Below the pieces are notes generated by a model. It was not told the origin of the DNA and ran no database searches. It saw only the letters and a list, made by a program, of their open reading frames with translations. Below are positions 1 to 10,075 of a stretch of 64,000 nucleotides of DNA, piece after piece. The position numbers and the translations under genes are program-made. Positions within the stretch are counted from its first letter, which is position 1, and every line of letters begins with the position of its first letter. The DNA is from Taxillus chinensis (Eukaryota; Streptophyta; Magnoliopsida; Santalales; Loranthaceae): assembly GCA_023512835.1 (NCBI GenBank), contig CM042089.1, positions 56,702,407-56,766,406 of the forward strand, read 5' to 3'.

Positions 1-271
1 TGTTTAATATTATTTTGTGTTGTTAATTTTTGTGGGACCTTTGTAACCCAGTGGGGAGATATTGTGAGGGGAAATTTAATTGTAATAAAGGCATGTTTGG
101 TTTGTAACATTTATTGTGGTTTGAAATTAATAATATGATTTTGTTTTTGTGAATATTTATTGTGGATGTGCGTAAAGTCCTGTGTGGAAGTAATCCCAAC
201 CCCTTGCCCACCGGGTGGGTAAAGGGGAGTCACGAACCGGTTTCCTTAGGTTGGAAATCCGGGGCATCATA
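1..271 (+). repeat. Tekay element A, 3' part of its 5' LTR
   Basis: This stretch matches the last 271 bases of the LTR copy that ends at 7766, with few substitutions, so it is the right end of the 5' LTR; the rest lies left of the window. It ends just before a tRNA-Met type primer binding site. The terminal CA seen in the 3' copy (GTGACA) reads TCATA here, so the end has mutated. The match between two LTRs flanking one internal region shows that A is a once-complete element. Confidence 0.9.
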
Positions 272-274
272 ATA

Positions 275-290
275 TGGTATCAGAGCATGG
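275..290 (+). other. Primer binding site of Tekay element A
   Basis: TGGTATCAGAGCATGG starts 3 bases after the LTR end. TGGTATCAGAGC is the usual plant site for priming by the 3' end of initiator tRNA-Met. The same site is found behind the LTR of element B (9641), and a degraded copy lies in element C (38411-38425). Confidence 0.9.
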
Positions 291-737
291 TCTAGCTGGC
301 CTAGGGTAGTGGGCGGATTTGATTATCTTGAGTCCTTTGAAGGAGCCTAGAGGGACATGCCTTATTAACACGGTCCTTTTTGAGCCTCTAAAGTGTACTT
401 GGGGTAGTCCAGTCTTGTGGTAGGATTTGCATGCATTGGCATTAGGGCTCTAGTTGCATTTGTTGTCTATGTGTGATTGTGTGGATAACTGAGATAAAGC
501 ATGTGATAGGAAAATACGATGAACGTGATTTAATCTGTGCAACTTTGATTTTGTGATAACTTGAGCTGTGTGCTTGTCGAATTGCTGCTTGTGCAATGTG
601 ACTTAATGAGAACTGAAATGTGTGCAAAGTGTGTAAAGCTATGTGATAATTGAATTGATGAATGGGGTAGGGGTAGTGACGCGGGATAGATTTCAAACGC
701 GTTTTGACGATTGTCTTTCTTACTTCGTGTAGTAAGA
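291..737 (+). other. Leader between primer binding site and gag of Tekay element A
   Basis: About 450 bases of untranslated leader. I see no coding signal. The start of the leader is closely repeated in element B (TCTAGC, then GACCTAGG, from about 9657) and, reversed and degraded, in element C near 38400, which confirms that all three belong to one lineage. Confidence 0.7.
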
Positions 738-3700
738 ATGCCACCGAGGAGAGCGACGCGTGCATCTGGGGTAGTGGCTGATGAGTCATCTGCCCATGAG
801 GGACTAGGTGCGGGGCAGCCCGCTGGAGGACATGCGCTATTGTTAGCACAAGAGCTGAGGGAGGGTATCCGACAAGAGGTTCGGGGGGAGGTGCGCTGTG
901 AAATGGCAGCACAGCAGGTGCCACCACCACCACCACCACCAGTGGGAGAGTTACCCCATGAGCGTGGGAGTTCGCTAGGTGGCGTACCGATTCGTGCAAA
1001 GGATGACGTGGTGACGAGGTTCCGAAAGGAACAACCTCCGATGTTCAAGGGAGAAGTGGATCCAGTGATAGCTGAGCATTGGTTGAGGCAGATCGAGCAT
1101 GTGTTTTCCTTTCTCCTACCCCGGGAGGAGGATAAGGTGAGGCTAGCCATTCGGCAGCTGGAGGGGAATGCTTTGGAGTGGTGGTAGAGTGTCGCGAGAA
1201 GCCGTGCAATGCCATTCATTCTATGGGAGGAGTTCTTACAGCTCTTCCATGATGAGTTCTTCCCCACGTCTTTGAGGTGGCAAAAGAGGTAGGAATTCGA
1301 TAGCATGAGGTAGGGGTCGAAGACAATGCCCGAGTATGAGCGAGAGTTCCGGAGCTTAAATAGATTTGCTCCCGAGACTGTGGCAAGGGAGGACCTGAAG
1401 GCCCACAAGTTCACCTTGGGTCTCAGGCCAGCCCTTAGGCAGAGGGTAGCGATACTGCATTTGAGGACTTATGCTGAGGTTTTTGAGACAGCCCGTATAG
1501 CTGAGAGGGAGCTTGATGATGGGAGGCAGGCCCATCAGGGTCGATAGTTACAGGGAGGGTCTGACCATGATTCAGGGTCCAAGAGGCCCAAGACCGAGGA
1601 GGGAGGTAGCAGTTCCTTCCCCAACAGGGGTCAACCCTCAGTGAACCCAGGGAGGTTCACCTTTGGCGGCAGTAGGCAGGGCGTTTCAGCAAGGGGTCTT
1701 CCCAGTGGTTGTCATTGCTGTGGGGAGCAAGGCTACTTCAGGAGGGAGTGCCCCAAGAAGGACTGGTGATGCAAGAGCTATGGACGAGAGGGTCATTTGG
1801 GCCGAGTTTGCAGGAGCAACAACAAGGGAGCAGGAGGCATGGCATCCAGCATGAGGAGTGATGCTAGTTTTCGTGCACCAGCAGAGGGACCAACTCATCA
1901 GTGGCAGGCTAGTCAGGCAGGATCCAGTCAGACCCAACCTCAAGGGAGGCCGGAGCGGCAGCAGAATGAAGTTGGAGGCAACCATGGTGGGAACTGTCCA
2001 GTAGGTGAGCCGACCAGTGGTACGGGTCAGGGGAGGGTGTTTCCGTTGAATGTGACACCCCAGGAGGAGGCTGAGCTACCACCTCCACCAGCGGAGGGTG
2101 GGGCAGGACCTTCAGTGGTTAGAGGTACCCTTTTGATCTCTCGTATGCTTGCTTCTGTTCTTTTCGATACGGGTGCATCATGTTCATTTGTTGCTGAACT
2201 TGTAATTGATGGCTTGGGGTTAGTATGTGTTGAGGTAGAGAGACCCCTAGTTGTGGAGTCTCCGGTGGGTGGTATGATTGAGGTGCGGTGTGTTTGTCAT
2301 GAATGTGTGTTAACCATAGGAGATGTGGAGCTTAGCTTCAATTTGTATATGATGCCATTGAGGACGTTTAATCTGATTTTGGGTATGGATTAGCTTTTGG
2401 CTTTCCAGGCCAAGATAGATTATTATCGGCGTCGTGTATCATTTGTGTCACCTACGGGGGTTTCTTGCACCCTGCAGAGGGAGTAGGATTGTGAGGCAAG
2501 TCGGGCTGGACCAGTGTTGGACCAGTGGGGTACCATTACCCACAGGTTGGCAGCCCTAACTTTTGCTAAAGAGGGAAAGATGGGAAAAAGGGTGTGGCCA
2601 GCGGTTGTTGACCAATTTCAGGATGTCTTTCCTGAAGAGTTGAGGAGCTTACCACCTAAGAGGAGTGTGGAGTTCACTATTGAGTTGGTACCGGGGACGG
2701 GTCCAATCTCCCAAGTGGCTTATCGTATGGGACTAGCTGAGTTGAGGGAGCTTTAGAGGCAGATAGAGGAGTTGGTGAACCAGGGGTATATTAGGTCGAG
2801 TACCTCACATTGGGGTGCTCTAGTGCTCTTTGCAAAGAAGGCACATGGTACGCTTCATCTTTGCATTGACTACAGGAAGCTGAACTTGGTAACTGTGGAG
2901 AACAAGTATCCATTGCCTCGGATAGATGACTTGTTTGACCAGTTGAGTGGGGCCCTATAGTTTTCCAAGATAGATCTGCGGTCGGGGTACCACCAGTTAA
3001 CGGTTAGGGAGGAGGACATCCCTAAGACTGCTTTTCGGTGTAGGTATGGGCACTATAAGTGGGTGGTGATGCCTTTTGGGCTCACTAATGCACCCGCAGT
3101 GTTCATGCATTTGATGAACCAGGTCTTTGCTCCATACTTGGATTCTTTTGTGGTGGTGTTTATAGATGATATTTTAGTGTATTCCAAGATGGAGAGGGAG
3201 CATGTGAAGCATTTGGCAACAGTGTTGCAAACCTTGAGAGACCAGCAATTGTTTGCTAAGTTTAGCAAATGTGAGTTTTGGATACAAGAGGTTCATTTTC
3301 TTGGCCATGTCATGTCAACTGAGGGGGTTAGAGTAGACCCAGCTAAGATTGAGGCTATATCATCGTGGGAGAGGCCAACCAATGTTTTCGAGATTCGTAG
3401 TTTCCCTGGCTTGGCGGGGTATTATCGTCGTTTTGTAGAGGGATTTTCCCATTTGGCAGCTCCTATGACGGCGTTGACCTGGAAGGGAGTGAAGTTTGAG
3501 TGGACTAACAAGTGTCAGCAGGTGTTTGAGGCTCTCAAAACCCGTTTGACCACTACACCGGTGTTAAGGTTACCAAGGGAGGACGTCCCATATGAGGTGT
3601 ATTGTGACGCGTCCAGGATTGGTTTGGGGTGTGTGCTTATGCAAGAGCAAAATGTGGTAGCTTATGGGTCGAGGCAATTGAAACCACATGAGCAGAATTA

Positions 3701-5684
3701 CCTGACTCATGATCTTGAGTTGGCGGCTATCATCTTTGCTTTGAAGAGTTGGCAGCATTACCTTTTAGGGGAGAAGTTTGTGGTGTTCTCAGATCACAAG
3801 AGCCTTCAGTACATTTTTACTCAGAAGGACTTGAATTTGAGGCAGAGGAGATGGGTGGAGTATTTGCAGACCTTTGATTTTACTCTTGCCTATACCCCAG
3901 GCAAGGGCAATGTCGTGGCTGATGTGTTGAGCAGGAAAGAGAAAGCTGAGGTGGCAGTGAGAGAGTGGAAGCTGATGGAGCAGTTGGCAATGTTGCAGTT
4001 GCAACCTATTGCTCGTGATGGTAGGACAGTGCTGAGTTGTGCCTATTGTCGGGGCTGATCATTACCTATTGTTGTTGTGCCTGAGTTGTACAAGCAAGTC
4101 CGGGAGGGACAGTTGGGTGATATTGATTGTGAGGTTCTCTGTGCTCGTATTGAGGTTAGTGAGCTATCTAAGGACTAGACAGAGGGTCCTGAGCATGAGT
4201 TGCCTTTTCAGGGGCGGCTAGTAGTGGCTTCTTCTCTCAGAGATGAGGTAATGAGGGAGTTTCATCAGTCTAGAATTGTTATGCATCAAGGGGGTACGGA
4301 GATGTACCATGCACTTCGGGGGCATTTTTGGTGGCTTGGGATGAAACGTGATGTGGCAGCATTTGTTGCAAGGTGCCTTACTTGTCAACAAGTGAAAGCG
4401 GAGCATCAGCAACCGGTAGGTATGTTACAGCCGTTGCCAGTAGCGAAGTGGAAGTGGGACCACATAGCGATGGATTTTGTGACTGGACTTCCACCCACCA
4501 CTGGGAGGAAACACATGATATGGGTGATTGTGGATCGGCTAACCAAGTCAGCCCATTTTCTTATCGTTCGAGAGCGGGATTCCATTGGGACGTTGAGCCA
4601 GTTGTATGTGAATGAGATTATGCAATTACATGGAGTGCCATCGTTGATTGTGTTCGACAGAGATTCGAGGTTTACTTCTCGTTTCTGGACAGGCTTGCAG
4701 GAGGCTATGGGGACAAAGCTTAACTTGAGCATAGCCTTTCGCCCTAAGACTGACGGTCAGACTGAGAGGACGAATCAGACATTGGAGGACATGTTGAGGG
4801 CCTGTGTGTTAGATTTTGGGGGTTCGTGGGCAACTCACCTTCCTTTGGTGGAGTTTGCCTACAACAATAGTTATCAGGCATCCATTGGGATGGCACCTTT
4901 TGAGGCATTGTATGGCAGACCGTACCGATCACCTTTGTGGTAGACTGAGGTAGGAGAGGCAGCTCTTTTGGGACCACAGTTGGTTTAGGAGGCTACGGAG
5001 AAGGTCAAGTTGATTCGTCAATGCTTGTTGTCAGCTCAAAGTCGTCAGAAATCTTATGCAGATCAGCGGCGGTGACCTTTGGAGTTTTCTGTGGGAGATC
5101 ATGTGTTTCTCCATGTTTCTCCATGTCGTGGACACCGGCGATTTGGGAGAGGTTCCAAGCTATCTCCGCGGTTTATTGGTCCTTTTGAGGTTATGGATCG
5201 TGTGGGGCCAGTGGCCTACCGGTTAGCGTTACCACCGCAGTTGAGTCGGGTACACAATGTGTTCCATGTGTCCCAGTTGAAGAAGTATCATCCTGACCCA
5301 ACTCATGTGATTGATTGGGGAACATTGGATATTGAGGATGATATGTCCGTTCTTGAGGCCCCTATCCGTATCCTCGATCAGCGGCAGAAGCTTTTGCGTG
5401 GTCGTGTTATTTCTTTGGTTCGCATGCTGTGGTAGCACCGTGGCATTGAGGACAAGACATGGGAACGTGAGTCCATGATGCGTGAGCAACACCCAGAGTT
5501 GTTCGAGGACGAACAATCTTACAGGTGGGAGGTGGCTGTTGGCCAAGGGATAATGATGTGCTTTCCTGTATTAGATGTTCATAATCTAGTGTATTTGTAT
5601 TTTCCTTTAGACATGTATTTATGTTTGAGATATGTTTTGAGATGCGTATTTGTGCCATACGGGTATGTGTTATATGCATTGTGA
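738..5684 (+). pseudogene. Tekay/Del-type gag-pol polyprotein with chromodomain, 15 premature stops
   Basis: One reading frame runs from ATG 738 (MPPRRATR) to TGA 5682 with no net frameshift. Order: gag (738 to about 1690), two CCHC zinc knuckles (about 1695-1810), aspartic protease DTGAS (about 2167), reverse transcriptase ([10 protein letters not shown] near 3159), RNase H (about 3590-3930), integrase with HHCC finger (about 4260-4395) and the D, D, E residues (MDFVTGLP near 4470, DRDSRF near 4655, GQTERTN near 4755), then a chromodomain-like tail (about 5370-5510) that in this lineage guides integration to chromatin. Premature stops are at 1185, 1290, 1311, 1545, 1767, 2391, 2484, 2754, 2958, 4056, 4176, 4941, 4986, 5073 and 5433; 12 are TAG and 3 TGA. 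Both zinc knuckles have lost a metal ligand (His to Tyr, Cys to Tyr). No functional product is expected. The C-terminal limit is uncertain. Confidence 0.95.
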
Positions 5685-5836
5685 TGCATGTGCTTATGAA
5701 TTGTGGTGGTGCTTTGTTGAGTTTGCGGACATATGTCCTGTTATATGTTATGTGCGGTGTATGAACCATTTGGGGCGTTGTGGCTTGCCGTTATGCAAAT
5801 GGGTAGCATGTGTTGGTTATTCCTTGCATGTTACTT

Positions 5837-5871
5837 CTTTTCGAGGACGAAAAGTCTTAAGGGGGAGAGGA
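5837..5871 (+). other. Hairpin and polypurine tract before the 3' LTR of Tekay A
   Basis: An inverted repeat CTTTTCG/CGAAAAG with loop AGGA (5837-5854) is followed by the purine run AAGGGGGAGAGGA, the plus-strand priming site of reverse transcription. The LTR starts at 5872. The same hairpin plus tract is found reversed in element C (near 33800) and in the remnant at 53158-53388. Confidence 0.8.
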
Positions 5872-6361
5872 TATAATGACCCGTGTTTTGGGATGTGAAG
5901 TTAGTCACAGTTTTGCCTTTTGGGGTGGCAATTGTTGGGTTTTAGGGAGTTTTATTCCCACACACATTGGCTTGAACACTTTGTATGATGATGTGCAAGC
6001 TTGAGCTAAGAGATGTGCCCAAAAGGGAACCTTTAAGGGGTGCACGTGACAATGGCTTGTCATGGGCAGTGGTGTTTTTGCATGGGAACCTTCCAGAAGT
6101 TATTCTAAGTCTTGTGGCAAAATCTTAGGGCATTTGGAGTTTGCACGTGACAATGGCCTTTGTCACGTGCAACCATGTTTTTGCATCATCTTCTTCATTT
6201 TGTTATGCTGATCATCTTTTCCTTAAAGACCATGTTTGAATTGTGGGTATTTTGTCCTATGTGGATGCGGGAAGGTTGTGGCATGTTCCCTTTATCAAAA
6301 TTATGTCATTTTGATGGTGGGATTTCATTTATGAAAACTACGTCGTTTTAACGTTGGGTTT

Positions 6362-6407
6362 CACTTATCAAAACTACGTCGTTTTGATAAGTGAGGTGTC
6401 TATATAA
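6362..6407 (+). promoter_or_regulatory. LTR core promoter: 13-bp inverted repeat with ACGT centre plus TATA box
   Basis: CACTTATCAAAAC (6362-6374) and its exact reverse complement (6381-6393) flank TACGTC; TATATAAGG begins at 6401. A second, weaker copy of the centre (AAAACTACGTCGTTTT) lies at 6334-6349. ACGT cores are typical of plant bZIP sites; binding here is inference. Confidence 0.55.
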
Positions 6408-6461
6408 GGAGGTGGAGGTCTCTTTGTTTTAGGTTTAGGGTTTCTTTCCGCTAGCTGTCAC

Positions 6462-6492
<31 letters not shown>

Positions 6493-6652
6493 TCTGATTG
6501 TTGCTGCTGTGGTGATTCGTGTGGGTGGACGACGTCTAGTGTGGGAGCAAAAGCAAGGAGGAACCTTTTGAGGTAAGGGTTCTATCTCTTTTAGTACCCA
6601 TTCCGGGGTTACGCCCTGTGGTGGATGATTTTGTAGAGTATTATCGTTGTTG

Positions 6653-6656
<4 letters not shown>

Positions 6657-6695
<39 letters not shown>
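6657..6695. repeat. TA microsatellite
   Basis: About 19 TA units inside the 3' LTR of Tekay A. Confidence 0.95.
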
Positions 6696-6698
<3 letters not shown>

Positions 6699-6933
6699 TA
6701 AATCCATATAGGTGTGATCTCCTATACGGATGTTGGCCTTCAATGGCATATTTTGTTTGTTTTGATGTTGCGTCTGGGGTATGGGAACTCTTGGGGTTCA
6801 TTGCATGGCAATGGGCCTTGGAGGCAGTTGGGAATGTTAGTGTTGTTTGTTAGGCTTCATTCCGTTGTAGGTTCACGTGGGGAAACCTTGAGGTTTCCGG
6901 GAGAGATATACTTGATATAATGATTGTTGATCG

Positions 6934-7250
6934 TGATGCATACTATGTGTTTGATTATATGCCTATGTAGCTGTGATGTATGCTATGTGTTTGATTATAT
7001 GTCTGTGTGGCTGTGATGCATGCTATGTGTTTGATTATATGTCTGTGTGACTATGATGTATGTTATGTGTTTGATTGTATGCCTGTGTGGCTGAGATTGG
7101 AGCCTGTATGGCTAAGATTGGAGCCTGTGTGGCTGGAGCCTTTGAGGCTGGTTATGGAGCCCGGTGGCTGTAGAAGCCCATGGCTGGTTATGGAGCCCAG
7201 TGGTTGTGGAAGCCTGTGGCTGGTTATGGAGCCTGTGTGGCTATGGCAAT
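6934..7250 (+). repeat. Tandem repeats inside the Tekay A LTR
   Basis: Four imperfect units of about 40 bases share TATGTGTTTGATTATATG (6934-7090). They are followed by shorter units built on GGAGCCTGTGTGGCTG. A related array is present in the LTRs of element C (32715-32900 and 39240-39400, reversed) and in the LTR fragment at 47925. Confidence 0.8.
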
Positions 7251-7766
7251 AGTTGTACCTGTTGATGTGGCTTGTTTATGTATAAATGTTAATTATGGCT
7301 TGTCTGTATAGTATTACGACGACACTACACTCGTGCACGTCAACATGTAGATGTTAGGAGCATGGGATGGGTTGGGGAGACATGATCCCTACTCAGCTGT
7401 GGTTGCTCACCCCTCTCGTTGTGTTTTGTTTACTTTTCAGGAACCTACAGGCGTTAGGAGGGAACACCAAGGTGGAGGACAGTTCTGCCTTGCCTTGTTT
7501 AATATTATTTTGTGTTGTTAATTTTTGTGGGACCTTTGTAACCCAGTGGGGAGATATTATAAGGGGAAATTTAATTGTAATAAAGGCACGTTTGGTTTGT
7601 AACATTTATTGTGGTTTGAAATTAATAATATGATTTTGTTTTTGTGAATATTTATTGTGGATGTGCATAAAGTCCTGTGTGAAAGTAATCCCAACCCCTT
7701 GCCCACCGGGTGGGTAAAGGGGAGTCACGAACCGGTTTCCTCGGGTTGGAAATCCGGAGCGTGACA

Positions 7767-9637
7767 CTAATGCTTTAACATAAGATTTGTGGTTAAGAAC
7801 TGATTTATATCAGTTTGGATTTGTGTTTCTGTGATCTGTGGTTGTTTTACTGCATATTCCATGAAGGTTGAGAAGTCAACCATGGAAATCTGGATTTAAA
7901 TCTAGATTTCTAGAAATCTGCAATTATGTGCGTATTTCTGTTGCTATTGTGCCATTTAGAGGCGTTCAGGATGCATTTTGAGGTAGATATTGTAGTCTGT
8001 TGCGTAAAACATGTGTTTGGGAGCGTCTGTGGGTCACTGGGTTGATTCCAGACGAAGAACAGGCAAAAACGACGATGAACAGTACCTTAGGCGAACTGTT
8101 GGGTTGAAAGGACGAAGACCCGAAGATTTGGGTTGTAGGGTCGAAGGTTCGTAGACCCGTAGTCATAGGGTCGAAGGTTCGTAGACCCGTAGTCGTAGGG
8201 TCGAAGATCCGAAGGTCGAAGGTCGCAGGTCGCAGCTTCGAGTCTTCGAGGCCGAAATTCCACAGCTACGAGTCGCGGTTCCGCAGCTACGAGTCGCAGT
8301 CCTAAAGCTACGAGTCAGGCAGTTCTGCAGCTTCGAGCCAGGGCAACTACAACTAGACTGGACCATTTACATATTAAACCATTATGCCTCTCCACATTTA
8401 AGTATTATACTTAAATGTAAATAACAAAATACCCCCCATTTGGATTCAAAGAAAAATACTAGAAAATTAAATTTTCACTCCTTCAAAATGTGAAAATTGG
8501 GATTTAGTGTAAAATCTCGGAAAAATCCAGTTTTTCGTAGAAGTAAATTTTTGGAAAGTGGGGTTAGGCATCTCAAAAAAATCCCCAAAAATCAGATTAT
8601 CTTAGTTATGATATGGAGACCCAATGCCGGGACTTTTTATTTCAAGAAAACAACTCCTATGGGTATCTCCTTCCTTGGTCAAGGAATGATGATCGATTTG
8701 TGAAGACTGGCTTTAGTTATAAAGGGAGTATGGTGAACCTTAATGCCATATTAGTGTTGGTATGTTGGTTTGAGGAATTAGGGCTTGGGCTCTATGACTT
8801 GTTAGGTTCTTACCATGAAGCACAAATGGTGCTATGTGGTTAACGGGGCAGGCATATGCGCTAATGGCAGACTTGTGTGCGCTATGGCTGGGCATATTGC
8901 GCTGTAGCTGCGGCAGGCATATGCGCCGATGGAAGGCCTGTGTGGCACCGTGTCCGGGCATATAGCGCTGTGGTAGGGCTGAGTGCCCTGAGCTGGGATC
9001 CTGTCGAGGATCATGTTGAGCCGTTGAGCTCATGGAGCTAGGGCTGAGTGCCCTGAGCTGGGATCCCGTGGAGGATCATGGACATGTTATCCTATGTGGG
9101 CAGGTTGGGTGCTGATGTTTGTTTGCAGGTTGAGTCCTGATGATTGTGCACACTACACAGTGCACGAGTACACTGAACATGTAGCATAGACTTGTATGTT
9201 TGCATGATGTGGAGTATTAGGGTCACCTACTGAGCTTCTCGCTCACCCCTACTTGTTATTTCCCCTTTTCAGGTGTGACTCAAGACTAGGGGAGGACTTT
9301 CTTTCAGGAGGACGTGCCCACTACTCTGATGTATGATATAATATTGTATTCTGTATTGTTTTGTATGGTATCCCAGACATGGGTCCGTGGACAGTTGTAT
9401 TTGCATACTGTTTGTGATGTAATGTCTGTATGATTGTTTGACTTATTGTATGCATGATGATGTATGGGAAAGTAGAGGATTACCCTTGATGTATGACTAT
9501 ACAGGGTTGCATAATTGAGACAACACCCGCGGTGTAGTCTCTATTGGTGCTAGTCACCAACCCCTTGACCATTCGGGTGCGGGCAAGGGGAAGTCATGTT
9601 CCTGGTTCTGGGTTCCCTGGGATTTAGGGGCATGACA
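7767..9637 (+). repeat. Tekay element B, 5' LTR (right part)
   Basis: It matches the reverse complement of 50738 to about 52551 over its whole length and ends in CATGACA before a primer binding site. By comparison with that copy (2421 bases) about 600 bases are missing at the left, separated by the insertion of element A. It contains CpG-rich GGGTCGAAGGTTCG and CAGCTACGAGTCG repeats (about 8090-8340) and a repeated block GGGCTGAGTGCCCTGAGC (8976 and 9043). Confidence 0.9.
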
Positions 9638-9640
9638 AGT

Positions 9641-9656
9641 TGGTATCAGAGCATGG
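9641..9656 (+). other. Primer binding site of Tekay element B
   Basis: TGGTATCAGAGCATGG starts 3 bases after the LTR end, the same initiator tRNA-Met type site as in element A. Confidence 0.9.
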
Positions 9657-10075
9657 TCTAGCGGACCTAGGTTAGTGAGGGGTGGTTAATTGATTCCAAG
9701 TACCATGGAAAACTGTAGGGAGGATGCCTGATCAACGCAGTCCTTACATGTATTCTAGGATATGTTGGTGTCAGTTAAATCATCCTAGGAGCATATGTAG
9801 GAATGGATGCATCTCTAGTGGTATGATTGTGTGCATATAGGACACTAGATTGTCTTTGTGTGTGATGTGCTTGTATGTAGTGCCTGGACGGCACGTGGCC
9901 GGGAGAGCCAGGACTTGCGTGTGGTGTACCTTGAGGGGGACACGATGCTATAGGCATGGTTGTGGACCTACGAGTCGTGTCGTGAGAACCTACGAGTTGA
10001 TTTGTGCCTTTGATGGCTATTTGTGCTAGTAGCGCTAGGGTTGATTGTTTGTTGTTTATTGTTATGACCAGTGTG
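9657..10075 (+). other. Leader of Tekay element B
   Basis: About 420 bases between primer site and gag without coding signal. Confidence 0.65.

Larger units (their letters stand above)
5872..7766 (+). repeat. Tekay element A, 3' LTR (1.9 kb)
   Basis: It starts TATAATGACCCG, where sister copies read TGTAATGACCCG (5' TG changed to TA), and ends in GTGACA. The last part equals bases 1-271. It holds a promoter-like block (near-palindrome 6362-6393, TATATAAGG at 6401), a short AG run (about 6463-6489), a TA microsatellite, and arrays of roughly 40-base and then 20-base units (6934-7250). It lies directly against the LTR of element B; the base run after it is CTAAT, but the matching left target site is outside the window. 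Confidence 0.92.
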
